From IMCC2047 sp041395865 (GTDB lineage Bacteria > Pseudomonadota > Gammaproteobacteria > Pseudomonadales > IMCC2047), in NCBI GenBank assembly GCA_041395865.1, contig JAWKZQ010000005.1:114911-178910 (forward strand): 64,000 nucleotides of DNA, written 5' to 3'. The position numbers and the translations under genes are program-made. The notes beneath the pieces are model-generated. The model searched no databases. It was not told where the DNA came from and saw nothing but the letters and a program-made list of their open reading frames with translations. The number at the start of each line of letters is the position of its first letter. Positions within the stretch are counted from its first letter, which is position 1. Below, piece by piece: positions 42,473 to 51,462 of this stretch.

Positions 42473-44116
42473 ATGGCTGCTAAAGACGTATTATTCGGCG
42501 ACATTGCTCGCCAGAAAATGGTAGACGGTGTAAATATTCTTGCCGACGCGGTAAAAACCACTCTGGGTCCTAAAGGCCGTAACGTGGTTCTGGACAAGAC
42601 TTTCGGTGCGCCGACGGTAACCAAAGACGGTGTTTCAGTTGCCAAGGTTATTGAGCTGAAAGACAAATTCGAAAACATGGGCGCGCAAATGGTTAAGGAA
42701 GTGGCTTCCAAGACCTCTGACGTGGCCGGTGACGGTACAACAACCGCGACTGTTCTGGCGCAAGCCATCATGGCCGAAGGCCTGAAAGCGGTTGCCGCGG
42801 GCATGAACCCAATGGATCTGAAACGCGGTATCGATAAAGCGGTTGCTGCGGCCGTTCAATACCTGGGCGACATCTCCCAGCCTTGCACCGACAGCAAATC
42901 CATTGCGCAGGTAGGTACCATTTCTGCCAACAGTGATTCCTCAATCGGTGAAATCATCGCCGAAGCCATGGAAAAAGTAGGCAAAGAAGGTGTGATCACG
43001 GTTGAAGAGGGCAGCGGCCTGGAAAATGAGCTGGATATCGTTGAGGGTATGCAGTTTGACCGCGGTTACCTGTCTCCTTACTTCATTAACAACCAGGAAA
43101 CCATGAACGTTGAGCTGGAAGACCCCTTTGTTCTGATGGTTGACAAGAAAATCTCCAACATTCGCGAGCTGGTGCCGCTGCTGGAAGGCGTTGCCAAAGC
43201 CGGTAAGCCTCTGCTGATTATCGCAGAAGATGTGGAAGGCGAGTCTCTGGCTACGCTGGTTGTCAACAACATGCGCGGCATCATGAAAGTCGCAGCGGTT
43301 AAAGCGCCAGGCTTTGGCGATCGCCGTAAAGCCATGCTGCAGGATATTGCTATCCTGACAGGCGGTACTGTGATTTCTGAAGAGGTTGGTCTGTCTCTGG
43401 AATCTGCGACCCTGGATGACCTGGGCCAAGCCAAGCGTATTACTGTTTCCAAGGAAAACACCATTGTTGTGGGTGGCGCGGGTTCTTCAGCGGATATTGA
43501 AGCGCGTGTTGCTTTGATTCGTGCTCAGATCGCTGAATCCAACTCTGATTACGATAAAGAAAAACTGCAGGAACGTGTAGCCAAGCTGGCTGGCGGTGTT
43601 GCTGTGATTAAAGTGGGTGCGACCACTGAAATCGAAATGAAAGAGAAGAAAGCCCGTGTTGAAGATGCCCTGCACTCCACCCGCGCAGCGGTTGAAGAGG
43701 GTGTTGTTGCCGGTGGCGGTGTTGCCCTGATTCGTGTGCTGCAACACATCGAAGACCTGAAAGGCGACAATGACGACCAGACTGTAGGTATTCACCTGGC
43801 ACGCCGTGCGATGGAAGGTCCTCTGCGCCAGATCGTGACCAATGCTGGCGAAGAAGCCTCTGTGGTTGTCGACAAGGTTCGCAACGGTGGCGAAGGTAAC
43901 TTCGGTTACAACGCGGCGACCGGTGAGTACGGCGATATGCTGGAAATGGGTATTCTGGACCCAGCGAAAGTAACCCGTAGCGCCTTGCAAAATGCGGCTT
44001 CTGTTGTTGGTCTGATGATCACCACAGAGTGCATGGTTACGGATGCGCCTGTTGATGCGGCTGCACCGGCTGCACCTGATATGGGTGGCATGGGTGGTAT
44101 GGGCGGCATGATGTAA
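42473..44116 (+). CDS. groEL: GroEL, 60-kDa chaperonin
   Basis: A 547-residue ATP-dependent folding chaperone. N-terminal A-A-K-D-V-L-F-G-D-I-A-R, the ATP site T-L-G-P-K-G-R-N-V-V-L near 30-40 and A-G-D-G-T-T-T-A-T-V-L near 86-96, the chaperonin signature A-A-V-E-E-G-V-V-A-G-G-G near 405-416, and the flexible G-G-M repeat tail (M-G-G-M-G-G-M-G-G-M-M). Codon use is strongly biased towards preferred codons (CTG, CGT, GGT, GAA), typical of a highly expressed gene. Only one groESL copy is seen in the window. Confidence 0.98.
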   Translation: MAAKDVLFGDIARQKMVDGVNILADAVKTTLGPKGRNVVLDKTFGAPTVTKDGVSVAKVIELKDKFENMGAQMVKEVASKTSDVAGDGTTTATVLAQAIMAEGLKAVAAGMNPMDLKRGIDKAVAAAVQYLGDISQPCTDSKSIAQVGTISANSDSSIGEIIAEAMEKVGKEGVITVEEGSGLENELDIVEGMQFDRGYLSPYFINNQETMNVELEDPFVLMVDKKISNIRELVPLLEGVAKAGKPLLIIAEDVEGESLATLVVNNMRGIMKVAAVKAPGFGDRRKAMLQDIAILTGGTVISEEVGLSLESATLDDLGQAKRITVSKENTIVVGGAGSSADIEARVALIRAQIAESNSDYDKEKLQERVAKLAGGVAVIKVGATTEIEMKEKKARVEDALHSTRAAVEEGVVAGGGVALIRVLQHIEDLKGDNDDQTVGIHLARRAMEGPLRQIVTNAGEEASVVVDKVRNGGEGNFGYNAATGEYGDMLEMGILDPAKVTRSALQNAASVVGLMITTECMVTDAPVDAAAPAAPDMGGMGGMGGMM

Positions 44117-44141
44117 ACGCCCTCTGCACCTTGCAGCTATC

Positions 44142-44175
44142 AAAAACGGCTACTCGTATGGGTAGCCGTTTTTTT
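44142..44175 (+). terminator. Rho-independent terminator after groEL
   Basis: AAAACGGCTAC and GTAGCCGTTTT form an 11-bp stem around an 8-nt loop (TCGTATGG), followed by a T-tract, 26 nt after the groEL stop. Confidence 0.93.
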
Positions 44176-44206
44176 ATGCCTGTCGTTAGGGTGTCATCAT
44201 GCCGAG

Positions 44207-44260
44207 GCCTGTTTGATGATTAATTGGAGGACAAAAGCTTCAACCAATCATCAAACAGGC
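44207..44260. repeat. Perfect 15-bp inverted repeat between groEL and the PuuD-like gene
   Basis: GCCTGTTTGATGATT (44207-44221) and AATCATCAAACAGGC (44246-44260) are exact complements separated by 24 nt. It comes after the groEL terminator and 160 nt before the next gene, has no T-tract, and could be a regulator site or structured RNA. The rest of 44176-44422 shows nothing recognisable. Confidence 0.7.
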
Positions 44261-44422
44261 GTGCTATTGCCATTTTACAAAGGATAAATGGTCTTTTGGG
44301 TTTGTAATTGCGGCCCGAAGGTTTAAAATGCGCGCGTTATAAAAATAAGGCGATTTCTGTTATAACTGTTTACGGTTTTATCAAGAAGTCCCACCACAGT
44401 TGAGAATATAGAGGATATAACC

Positions 44423-45058
44423 ATGTCACTGTTTTTTGAGTTTTTGTTCCGCTGGGCGCACGTACTGTTCGGTATTTTATGGATTGGTCTGCTGTACTAC
44501 TTCAACTTCGTTCAGACTGAATACTTCAAGGAAGCGGCTGCAGACGCCAAGGCTGACGCTGTTAAAAAACTGGCTCCACGTGCACTGTGGTGGTTCCGTT
44601 GGGGTGCGATGTTCACCTTCATCACCGGCGTTGTTCTGCTGGCAAATGTAGGTCCTTCGAGCAACGGCTACCTGCTGGTTGGTGCTCTGGCGGGTACCTT
44701 CATGTTCCTGAACGTTTGGCTGATCATCTGGCCGAACCAGAAAATCGTTTGTGGCATCAGCCAGGGTGATGCGGCTAAAGCAGCACCTAAAGCTGGCTTG
44801 GCTTCCCGTACAAATACGCTGCTGTCTTTCCCAATGCTGATGGGCATGCTGGGTTCCAAGCACGGTCTGGGTATTGATGCGCTGACCCCTGTTTCCAGCG
44901 CAGTATCTGCCGGCTTCATCATTTCAATTGCTGTTGTTATTGCCATTGAGCTGAACGGCATCTTCGGAAAAACAGGCCCTATGACCAGCGTTCGTGGTGT
45001 TATTCACTGCGGTATCGCGCTGGCTGCTGCACTGTTCTGTCTGCTGTACTTCCTGTAA
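44423..45058 (+). CDS. PuuD-like (urate hydroxylase N-terminal domain) membrane protein
   Basis: A 211-residue membrane protein with about five or six helices. R-W-A-H-V-L-F-G-I-L-W-I-G-L-L-Y-Y-F-N-F near 10-29 and N-V-W-L-I-I-W-P-N-Q-K-I near 94-105 match the membrane domain of PuuD-type urate hydroxylases. It stops at the end of that domain and lacks the C-terminal cytochrome c part, with no C-x-x-C-H motif. Codon use is strongly biased, suggesting high expression. No purine-catabolism gene is nearby, so urate oxidation is doubtful. It has its own terminator. Confidence 0.72.
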   Translation: MSLFFEFLFRWAHVLFGILWIGLLYYFNFVQTEYFKEAAADAKADAVKKLAPRALWWFRWGAMFTFITGVVLLANVGPSSNGYLLVGALAGTFMFLNVWLIIWPNQKIVCGISQGDAAKAAPKAGLASRTNTLLSFPMLMGMLGSKHGLGIDALTPVSSAVSAGFIISIAVVIAIELNGIFGKTGPMTSVRGVIHCGIALAAALFCLLYFL

Positions 45059-45070
45059 GGCATAGCGACT

Positions 45071-45101
45071 TCAAAAAAGCCCCTTTTGAGGGGCTTTTTT
45101 T
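45071..45101 (+). terminator. Rho-independent terminator after the PuuD-like gene
   Basis: AAAAAAGCCCC and GGGGCTTTTTT form an 11-bp stem around TTTTGA, ending in a long T-tract 13-40 nt after the stop codon. Confidence 0.93.
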
Positions 45102-45105
45102 ATGC

Positions 45106-45134
45106 CTGTTAGAAATTTCTTACTGGTATATAAT
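45106..45134 (+). promoter_or_regulatory. Possible sigma-70 promoter of prfC
   Basis: A perfect -10 TATAAT (45129-45134) stands 50 nt before prfC and just after a terminator. The -35 candidate CTGTTA (45106-45111, 17-bp spacing) matches only three of six positions. Confidence 0.5.
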
Positions 45135-45183
45135 ACCCCGCCTTTTTAAGCCCTCCGTACCACGCTATTTTTGTAGAAACCCT

Positions 45184-46764
45184 ATGAGCAAAATTGAACA
45201 GGAAGTGGCCAGCCGCCGCACTTTCGCGATTATTAGTCACCCCGATGCGGGTAAAACCACCATGACCGAAAAGCTGTTGCTGTTCGGTAATGCGATTCAG
45301 GAGGCGGGTACCGTAAAGGGAAAGAAAACCGGGCGCCATGCGACCTCGGACTGGATGGAAATGGAGAAGCAGCGGGGCATCTCCGTCACATCTTCTGTCA
45401 TGCAGTTTCCCTATAAAGACCGTATCGTAAACCTCTTGGATACGCCCGGGCACGCCGACTTCTCTGAGGATACCTATCGGACCTTGACGGCGGTGGATTC
45501 GGTATTGATGGTTATCGACGGTGCCAAGGGTGTCGAGGAGCGCACCATCAAATTGATGGAAGTCTGTCGCTTGCGCGATACGCCGATCCTGACCTTTATC
45601 AATAAGCTCGACCGTGAGATCCGCGACCCGGTTGAATTGCTTGATGAGGTGGAGGAGGTGCTGAAAATTAATTGTGCCCCAATCACCTGGCCCATTGGCA
45701 TGGGGAAGGCCTTTAAAGGGGTCTACAACATCTATACGGACACGATCCACCTGTTTACACAAGGACAGGGTAATACCATTCCCGACGACAGGCGGATCGA
45801 AGGCCTTGAAAGCGATCAGGCCCGGGCTGCGCTGGGCGATCTGGTGGATGAATTGCGTGATGAGGTCGAGCTGGTGCAGGGCGCCAGTCACGAATTTGAC
45901 CTTGAGGAATACCTGGCAGGGCGATTGACCCCGGTTTATTTTGGTACAGCCTTGGGGAACTTTGGCGTGCGTGAAATGCTGGATGGCTTTGTGGAGTACG
46001 CACCCGCCCCCTTGGCTCGAGCAACAAAAGAGCGCTCTGTTGCGCCGAATGAAGATAAATTCAGTGGCTTTATTTTTAAAATCCAGGCCAATATGGATCC
46101 CAACCACCGTGACCGTATTGCTTTCCTGCGGATTTGCTCCGGGCAGTACGCCAAAGGCATGAAAATGAAGCATGTGCGCATTGGCAAGGATATCCGGATT
46201 TCCGATGCGGTGACCTTCTTTGCCGGCGAACGCTCTCATGTGGAGGAGGCGTGGTCAGGCGATATTCTGGGGCTGCACAACCACGGGACGATTCAGATTG
46301 GCGATACGTTCACCAGTGGTGAAATCATGCAGTTCACGGGTATCCCACACTTTGCCCCAGAGCTGTTTCGCCGAGTGCGACTGAAAGACCCCTTGAAAAT
46401 GAAACAGCTGCAGAAAGGCCTGACTCAGCTTTCCGAAGAGGGCTCGACGCAGGTGTTTATGCCTGAACGCAGCAACGATATCATCGTCGGGGCGGTGGGG
46501 ATGTTGCAGTTTGATGTGGTGGCTTACCGGCTGCAGGACGAGTACAAGGTGGAATGCAGTTACGAAGCCGTGAACGTCTACACAGCGCGCTGGATTGAGT
46601 GTGATGATCCGAAGATGCTGGCAGATTTTAAAAAGAAGGCCTATGAAAACCTGGCGATTGACGGCGGTGGGTATTTAACCTATCTGGCACCAACGCGTGC
46701 AAACCTGTCCCTTATGGAAGAACGCTGGCCGGATGTTCGCTTTAATACGACGCGGGAGCACTAA
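45184..46764 (+). CDS. prfC: PrfC, peptide chain release factor RF3
   Basis: A 526-residue translational GTPase that recycles RF1 and RF2 after termination. G1 motif S-H-P-D-A-G-K-T-T-M near 19-28, G2/G3 region R-G-I-S-V-T-S-S-V near 63 and D-T-P-G-H-A-D-F-S-E near 87-96, G4 N-K-L-D near 141-144. The RF3 C-terminus has Q-F-D-V-V-A-Y-R-L near 447. Length and order match E. coli PrfC. Monocistronic, with convergent yacG downstream overlapping its last 4 bp. Confidence 0.97.
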   Translation: MSKIEQEVASRRTFAIISHPDAGKTTMTEKLLLFGNAIQEAGTVKGKKTGRHATSDWMEMEKQRGISVTSSVMQFPYKDRIVNLLDTPGHADFSEDTYRTLTAVDSVLMVIDGAKGVEERTIKLMEVCRLRDTPILTFINKLDREIRDPVELLDEVEEVLKINCAPITWPIGMGKAFKGVYNIYTDTIHLFTQGQGNTIPDDRRIEGLESDQARAALGDLVDELRDEVELVQGASHEFDLEEYLAGRLTPVYFGTALGNFGVREMLDGFVEYAPAPLARATKERSVAPNEDKFSGFIFKIQANMDPNHRDRIAFLRICSGQYAKGMKMKHVRIGKDIRISDAVTFFAGERSHVEEAWSGDILGLHNHGTIQIGDTFTSGEIMQFTGIPHFAPELFRRVRLKDPLKMKQLQKGLTQLSEEGSTQVFMPERSNDIIVGAVGMLQFDVVAYRLQDEYKVECSYEAVNVYTARWIECDDPKMLADFKKKAYENLAIDGGGYLTYLAPTRANLSLMEERWPDVRFNTTREH

Positions 46765-46964
46765 TAGTAATCGTCGTGATTTTCATCGACGTAGGGGTTA
46801 ACGGTCTCCCCGGGAATATTGTGCTCCTCGTTGGCCCAGGCTCCCAGGTCAATCAGTTTGCAGCGCTCGCAGCAAAAAGGGCGGTGCGGGTTATCTGTTG
46901 ACCAGGCGGTGGACTTTCTGCAGGTTGGGCAGGCAACGATAGCGGCGGTTTTTGTTTCTGACAT
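46761..46964 (-). CDS. yacG: YacG, zinc-ribbon DNA gyrase inhibitor
   Basis: A 67-residue zinc protein: C-P-T-C-R-K near 12-17 and F-C-C-E-R-C-K-L-I-D-L-G-A-W near 30-43 give the four zinc cysteines, with the acidic tail typical of the family. YacG binds GyrB and inhibits gyrase in E. coli. ATG 46964 is the family-like start (M-S-E-T-K); a longer frame to 47042 would overlap coaE. It follows coaE by 4 nt and belongs to the pilBCD-coaE-yacG unit common in pseudomonads. Confidence 0.92.
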   Translation of the reverse strand: MSETKTAAIVACPTCRKSTAWSTDNPHRPFCCERCKLIDLGAWANEEHNIPGETVNPYVDENHDDYY

Positions 46965-46968
46965 GACT

Positions 46969-47571
46969 CTACTTGGCCCTTTGGGCAAGTTTCTGATAAC
47001 GATGGTGCAATGATAACACCTTTCCCCTGAGTTCACTTTCACTGACGTCGTTTAGGATAATGTCGTCAGCCTGAGCGCAGCGCTCCTTCCGGCTCATTTG
47101 CGCAGCCATAATGGCCTTGATTTGTTCCCGGTTATTGCTGTCTCGCTCCGTGGCGCGGGCAAGTTGTAATTCCTCGGGCAGGTCGACGACAAGAATCCTG
47201 TCAGCCAGTTGGTGCTGGTCAGTCTCCAGCAACAGCGGGGATGAGAGAATCACGTAGTCGGAGCTTGCTTGTTCCAGTTGCTGTTTCAAGCGTTGTTTGA
47301 TCAGCGGGTGTAACAGCTTTTCCAGCCAGACACGCTCCCCTTCATTCTTGAAGATGCGCAGGCGTAATGCCTGACGGTTGAGGGAGCCGTCAGCGTTGAT
47401 CACCGAGTCACCAAAATGGGCCTGTATGGCATTGAGTGCGGGGCAGCCGGGTTCGACTACCTCTCGTGCGGCGATATCAGCATCAACGACTGTGATACCG
47501 AGCGCCGAGAAAAGGTTGGAAACCGTGGTTTTGCCACTGCCTATGCCGCCTGTGAGGCCAATAATCATCAT
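46969..47571 (-). CDS. coaE: CoaE, dephospho-CoA kinase
   Basis: A 200-residue P-loop kinase for the last step of coenzyme A synthesis, phosphorylating dephospho-CoA at the 3' hydroxyl. P-loop G-L-T-G-G-I-G-S-G-K-T-T near 5-16, then D-A-D-I-A-A-R-E-V-V near 31-40, L-L-H-P-L-I near 85-90, S-S-P-L-L-L-E near 109-115 and V-V-D-L-P-E-E-L-Q near 128-136. Length normal. It starts 50 nt after pilD and is followed directly by yacG. Confidence 0.96.
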   Translation of the reverse strand: MMIIGLTGGIGSGKTTVSNLFSALGITVVDADIAAREVVEPGCPALNAIQAHFGDSVINADGSLNRQALRLRIFKNEGERVWLEKLLHPLIKQRLKQQLEQASSDYVILSSPLLLETDQHQLADRILVVDLPEELQLARATERDSNNREQIKAIMAAQMSRKERCAQADDIILNDVSESELRGKVLSLHHRYQKLAQRAK

Positions 47572-47621
47572 GGCGCAATGATAAGTGACATGGGCGCTAT
47601 CGGGTAGGGGTAGGCGAACTT

Positions 47622-48503
47622 TTAAAGGCCGGCGTAGTTGAGGTAGGCTTGAGTTAGTTGTTCACCCCATACCGCTGCAATCCAACCGGCGGCGGCCAGG
47701 TAGGGGCCAAAGGGAATAGGCACACTTTTGCCTTTATTTTTCAGTACCAGCAGGAAAATGCCGATAATGGCGCCAACCAGGGAGGAAAGCAGAATAATCA
47801 GCGGCAGCATCTGCCAGCCAAACCAGGCGCCCAGCACCGCGAGCAATTTGAAATCGCCATAGCCCATGCCCTCTTTTCCCGTCACCAATTTGAATAACCA
47901 ATAGACGGCCCACAGGCTGAGATAGCCAAAGACAGCACCCCAAAGGGCGTCCGGAAGCGAGCAAAAAGTATCGAAGCTATTAATAATCAAGCCGAGCCAT
48001 AACAGGGGCAGGGTGATGTTATCGGGTAGCAATTGATGATCAAAATCGATCATGGTGAGGGCAATCAGCGCCCAGGTTAGTAGCAGCATCGCGCCACCCT
48101 GCCAGCTGAACCCAAAGTGCCAGATGGCCAGGCAGGACAGAAGCCCTGTCACAAACTCAATGATCGGGTAGCGCTTTGAAATGGGTGTTTTGCAGTTGGC
48201 GCATTTGCCTCCCAGTGCCAGGTAACTGACAACAGGAATATTCTGCCAGGGCTTAATCGCGGCATCGCATTTCGGGCAATGCGAGTTGGGTGTGACCAAG
48301 TTGAAGGGAGGTTGTGTAACAGCTTCGGTGCCTGTATTACCCGACTGCAAAAGCGTTTGGCACTGGGAAGTCCACTCGCGCTCCAGCATCAGCGGCAGGC
48401 GGTAAATAACCACGTTCAGGAAACTGCCGACTAGTAAGCCCAACATGCCGGCAACAACAATTGTCACCAGCAGATTGGACGCGAAGAAATCGAAGAGAGT
48501 CAT
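47622..48503 (-). CDS. pilD: PilD, prepilin leader peptidase / N-methyltransferase
   Basis: A 293-residue membrane aspartic protease that cleaves the leader of type IV pilins and methylates the new N-terminal phenylalanine. G-S-F-L-N-V-V-I-Y-R-L-P near 26-37, the zinc cysteines C-P-K-C ... C-A-N-C in the cytoplasmic domain near 74-103, and the catalytic aspartates in D-F-D-H-Q-L-L-P-D near 152-160 and G-Y-G-D-F-K-L near 216-222. It will process PilA, encoded on the other strand at 51809, whose site reads G-F-T-L-I-E-L. Starts 17 nt after pilC. Confidence 0.96.
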   Translation of the reverse strand: MTLFDFFASNLLVTIVVAGMLGLLVGSFLNVVIYRLPLMLEREWTSQCQTLLQSGNTGTEAVTQPPFNLVTPNSHCPKCDAAIKPWQNIPVVSYLALGGKCANCKTPISKRYPIIEFVTGLLSCLAIWHFGFSWQGGAMLLLTWALIALTMIDFDHQLLPDNITLPLLWLGLIINSFDTFCSLPDALWGAVFGYLSLWAVYWLFKLVTGKEGMGYGDFKLLAVLGAWFGWQMLPLIILLSSLVGAIIGIFLLVLKNKGKSVPIPFGPYLAAAGWIAAVWGEQLTQAYLNYAGL

Positions 48504-48520
48504 GTATTCGATAATTTGCT

Positions 48521-49744
48521 TTAAACCACGGAGCCCATTTTGAAAATAGGCAGGTACATGGCAATAATCAGGCCACCAATCAGAACACCCAATACCGCCA
48601 TGATCATGGGCTCCATCAGGGCGGTCAGGTTGTCCACGGCGTTGTCGACTTCTTCTTCGTAGAATTCAGCGGCTTTATCTAGCATTTCATCCAGAGAGCC
48701 GGACTCTTCACCAATGGCGGTCATTTGCAGCAGCATATTAGGGAATACGCCGGTGTTTCGCATGGAGAAGTTTAACTGCTGGCCGGTGGCAACATCCTCG
48801 CGTACCCGTTCCACCGCGGTGGAGTAAACCACGTTACCGGTCGCGCCAGCGGTGGAGGATAAAGCTTCTACTAGTGGTACACCAGCGGCAAAGGTGGTCG
48901 CCAGGGTGCGGGCAAAGCGGGCATAGACTGATTTGATCAGAATTTCACCGGTCACAGGTATTTTCAGGACAAATCGATCTACCGCATCAGAAACTTTCCT
49001 GGACCTTAATTTGGCCTCACGAAATGCGAAGATAAACACAATGATTCCTAGCAGGACGATATACCACCAGGCCTGTAGAATTTCAGAAATATGGATAACA
49101 AACTGGGTGAAGGCGGGGAGTTCAGCGCCAAAGCCTTCAAAAATTTCAGCAAAGGTTGGTACCACTTTAACCAACAGGATACCCGTCACGATGACAGCAA
49201 CTACAATTACCGCGATGGGGTAGGTCATTGCTTTTTTGATTTTCTTCTTCAGGCTTTCGCTTTTTTCCTTGTAGGTTGCCAGTCGGTCCAGCATGGTTTC
49301 CAGCGCACCGGACTGCTCACCCGATTCAATGAGGTTGCAGGTGAGGTCGTCAAAGTGGCGCGGGTGTTTTCGCAGGGCCGTAGCAAAGTTGGTGCCGGAG
49401 GCGACATCGGTTTTAATCGTGCCAATCAGCTCTTTTAACGACAGGTTGTCCAAACCATCAGCAACAATGTCGAAGGACTGTACCAGTGGCACACCGGCTT
49501 TCATCATGGTCGACATTTGGCGGGTGAAGAGGGTGATATCGCCGGGCGTGATTTTCTTTTTCTTCTTGCTACTGAACAGTGATGACTGTTTCTTTCGGAC
49601 TTTGGTTGGGTTAATGCCCTGCTTGCGGAGCTGGGCTTTCACCAGTGCGAGATTCGTCCCCGAAATTTCACCGCCGGCTTTCTGTCCACGCTTATCGGTG
49701 CCCTGCCAAGTAAAGATATAACTTTTTGCTGCTTCGCTGGCCAT
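48521..49744 (-). CDS. pilC: PilC, type IV pilus inner-membrane platform protein
   Basis: A 407-residue GspF/PilC protein. A basic N-terminal domain (K-K-K-K-K-I-T-P-G-D-I-T-L-F-T-R-Q near 61-77) precedes two homologous cytoplasmic helical domains, separated by membrane helices near 175-195 and 220-245, with a third helix near the C-terminus (M-A-V-L-G-V-L-I-G-G-L-I-I-A-M-Y). Motif S-G-E-Q-S-G-A-L near 140 and its repeat G-E-E-S-G-S-L near 345 are characteristic. Starts 2 nt after pilB, so the genes are coupled. Confidence 0.96.
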   Translation of the reverse strand: MASEAAKSYIFTWQGTDKRGQKAGGEISGTNLALVKAQLRKQGINPTKVRKKQSSLFSSKKKKKITPGDITLFTRQMSTMMKAGVPLVQSFDIVADGLDNLSLKELIGTIKTDVASGTNFATALRKHPRHFDDLTCNLIESGEQSGALETMLDRLATYKEKSESLKKKIKKAMTYPIAVIVVAVIVTGILLVKVVPTFAEIFEGFGAELPAFTQFVIHISEILQAWWYIVLLGIIVFIFAFREAKLRSRKVSDAVDRFVLKIPVTGEILIKSVYARFARTLATTFAAGVPLVEALSSTAGATGNVVYSTAVERVREDVATGQQLNFSMRNTGVFPNMLLQMTAIGEESGSLDEMLDKAAEFYEEEVDNAVDNLTALMEPMIMAVLGVLIGGLIIAMYLPIFKMGSVV

Positions 49745-49746
49745 GC

Positions 49747-51462
49747 TTAATCCTTGGTAACTCGGTTTACTTCTTCCAAACTGGTGATGCCCTGTGCTGC
49801 CTTCATTAACCCAGAGGTACGCAGGTTCCTAAAGCCTTCATTTTTTGCCTGTCGGGCGATTTCGAGGGAATTACCCTCTTCCATAATAATTCTGCCAATT
49901 TCCGGGGTGACTTTAACCACCTCGTAGATGCCAACCCGGCCCTTATAACCGTTCAGGCACTGGCTACAGCCATCGCCGGCAGCCATGATTTTTGCATCCT
50001 TCAGCATTTCCTCCGTAAACCCCTCGGCAAGTAGGGTGTCGTGGGGAATGTCTGCTGGGTGCTTGCAGTGTTCGCATAACCGGCGTGCCAGCCGTTGCGC
50101 AATAATCAGGCTGACTGACGTAGCAATGTTAAAGGCCGGCACACCCATGTTACGCAAACGGGTTAAGGTTTCCGGTGCACTATTAGTATGTAGTGTAGAA
50201 AGTACCAGGTGTCCAGTTTGAGCGGCTTTAATTGCAATCTCTGCCGTCTCAAGGTCACGAATCTCACCCACCATCACAATGTCGGGGTCCTGGCGGAGGA
50301 AGGAACGCAGCGCTTCGGAAAAATCCAGCCCGACCTTGTGGTTTACATGAACCTGGTTAATGCCTTCGAGGTTGATTTCGACCGGGTCTTCGGCCGTGGA
50401 AATATTTCGTTCCGGGGTGTTCAGGATATTCAGGCCGGTATAAAGGGATACGGTTTTACCGGATCCGGTCGGACCGGTTACCAGGATCATTCCCTGGGGT
50501 TGGTGCAGCGCTTCCATGTACATTTCTTTCTGGTCATCCTCATAGCCCAAGGCGTCAATGCCCATTTTGGCGCTGCTCGGGTCCAGGATACGCAGTACGA
50601 TTTTTTCCCCCCAGAGGGTCGGCAGGGAGTTAACCCGGAAATCGATCGCGCGTTGCTTGGAAAGCTTCATTTTAATGCGTCCGTCCTGGGGGACGCGGCG
50701 CTCTGAAATATCCATGCGCGACATCACCTTAAGGCGGGCGGCCAAGCGAGGGGCCAGGTTTTGTGGTGGCGCCGAGATTTCGTGTAGTACACCGTCGGTA
50801 CGGTAGCGGATACGATAGCTTTTTTCGTAGGGCTCAAAGTGAATATCGGAGGCGCCGCTCTTGATTGCATCGAGGAGGATTTTATTTACAAAGCGAACAA
50901 TGGGAGCTTCATCGCCACCTTTTGCATCATCCTCGTCACCTTCCTCAGTTGTGTCCTCAAGGTCCAGGTTTTCCAGGTCCGCATCGTCCAGGTTGCCCAG
51001 AGCGTCATCCGCATCATCGAGAAACTTCTCAATTGCCTCGGCCAGTTTGTTTTCTTCAACCAAGATCGCGTCGGTGGTTATGCCCGTGTTGAATTTGAAT
51101 TCATCCAATGCCTGCAGGTTGGTTGGGTCGGAAACTGCTACATGCAGGCGGTTGCCCCGCTTGAATAACGGCAGGGCGTGATGATTGCGAATCAGCTTGG
51201 CATCTACCAGCTCCTTGGGAAAGAGCTCGGTATCGAAAACGGCCAAGTCAAGCAGAGGAGTTCCGAACTCGTCGGAGGCTGCCGTAGCAATGGATTTGCT
51301 GTTCGTGAGGCCGCTTTGCACCAAGTGAGTCACAAAAGGAATGCGGTTCTGCTTGGCGTATTGATAAGCCTCGACGGCTTGGCTTTCGCTGAGGATTTCA
51401 TCGTGAACCAGGCGTTTTGCCAAGCCGCTCAGATGAATCGATGCTGTGTCTTGAGGAGCCAT
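49747..51462 (-). CDS. pilB: PilB, type IV pilus assembly ATPase
   Basis: A 571-residue hexameric ATPase that powers pilus extension. N-terminal MshEN-like domain, then an acidic linker (E-E-G-D-E-D-D near 173-179), then the catalytic core: Walker A G-P-T-G-S-G-K-T near 329-336, Asp box, Walker B G-E-I-R-D-L-E-T-A near 393-401 and His box T-G-H-L-V-L-S-T-L-H-T-N near 409-420. The zinc tetracysteine C-E-H-C ... C-S-Q-C lies near 458-495. No pilT lies in the window. It is divergent from pilA across a 346-bp intergenic region. Confidence 0.97.
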   Translation of the reverse strand: MAPQDTASIHLSGLAKRLVHDEILSESQAVEAYQYAKQNRIPFVTHLVQSGLTNSKSIATAASDEFGTPLLDLAVFDTELFPKELVDAKLIRNHHALPLFKRGNRLHVAVSDPTNLQALDEFKFNTGITTDAILVEENKLAEAIEKFLDDADDALGNLDDADLENLDLEDTTEEGDEDDAKGGDEAPIVRFVNKILLDAIKSGASDIHFEPYEKSYRIRYRTDGVLHEISAPPQNLAPRLAARLKVMSRMDISERRVPQDGRIKMKLSKQRAIDFRVNSLPTLWGEKIVLRILDPSSAKMGIDALGYEDDQKEMYMEALHQPQGMILVTGPTGSGKTVSLYTGLNILNTPERNISTAEDPVEINLEGINQVHVNHKVGLDFSEALRSFLRQDPDIVMVGEIRDLETAEIAIKAAQTGHLVLSTLHTNSAPETLTRLRNMGVPAFNIATSVSLIIAQRLARRLCEHCKHPADIPHDTLLAEGFTEEMLKDAKIMAAGDGCSQCLNGYKGRVGIYEVVKVTPEIGRIIMEEGNSLEIARQAKNEGFRNLRTSGLMKAAQGITSLEEVNRVTKD

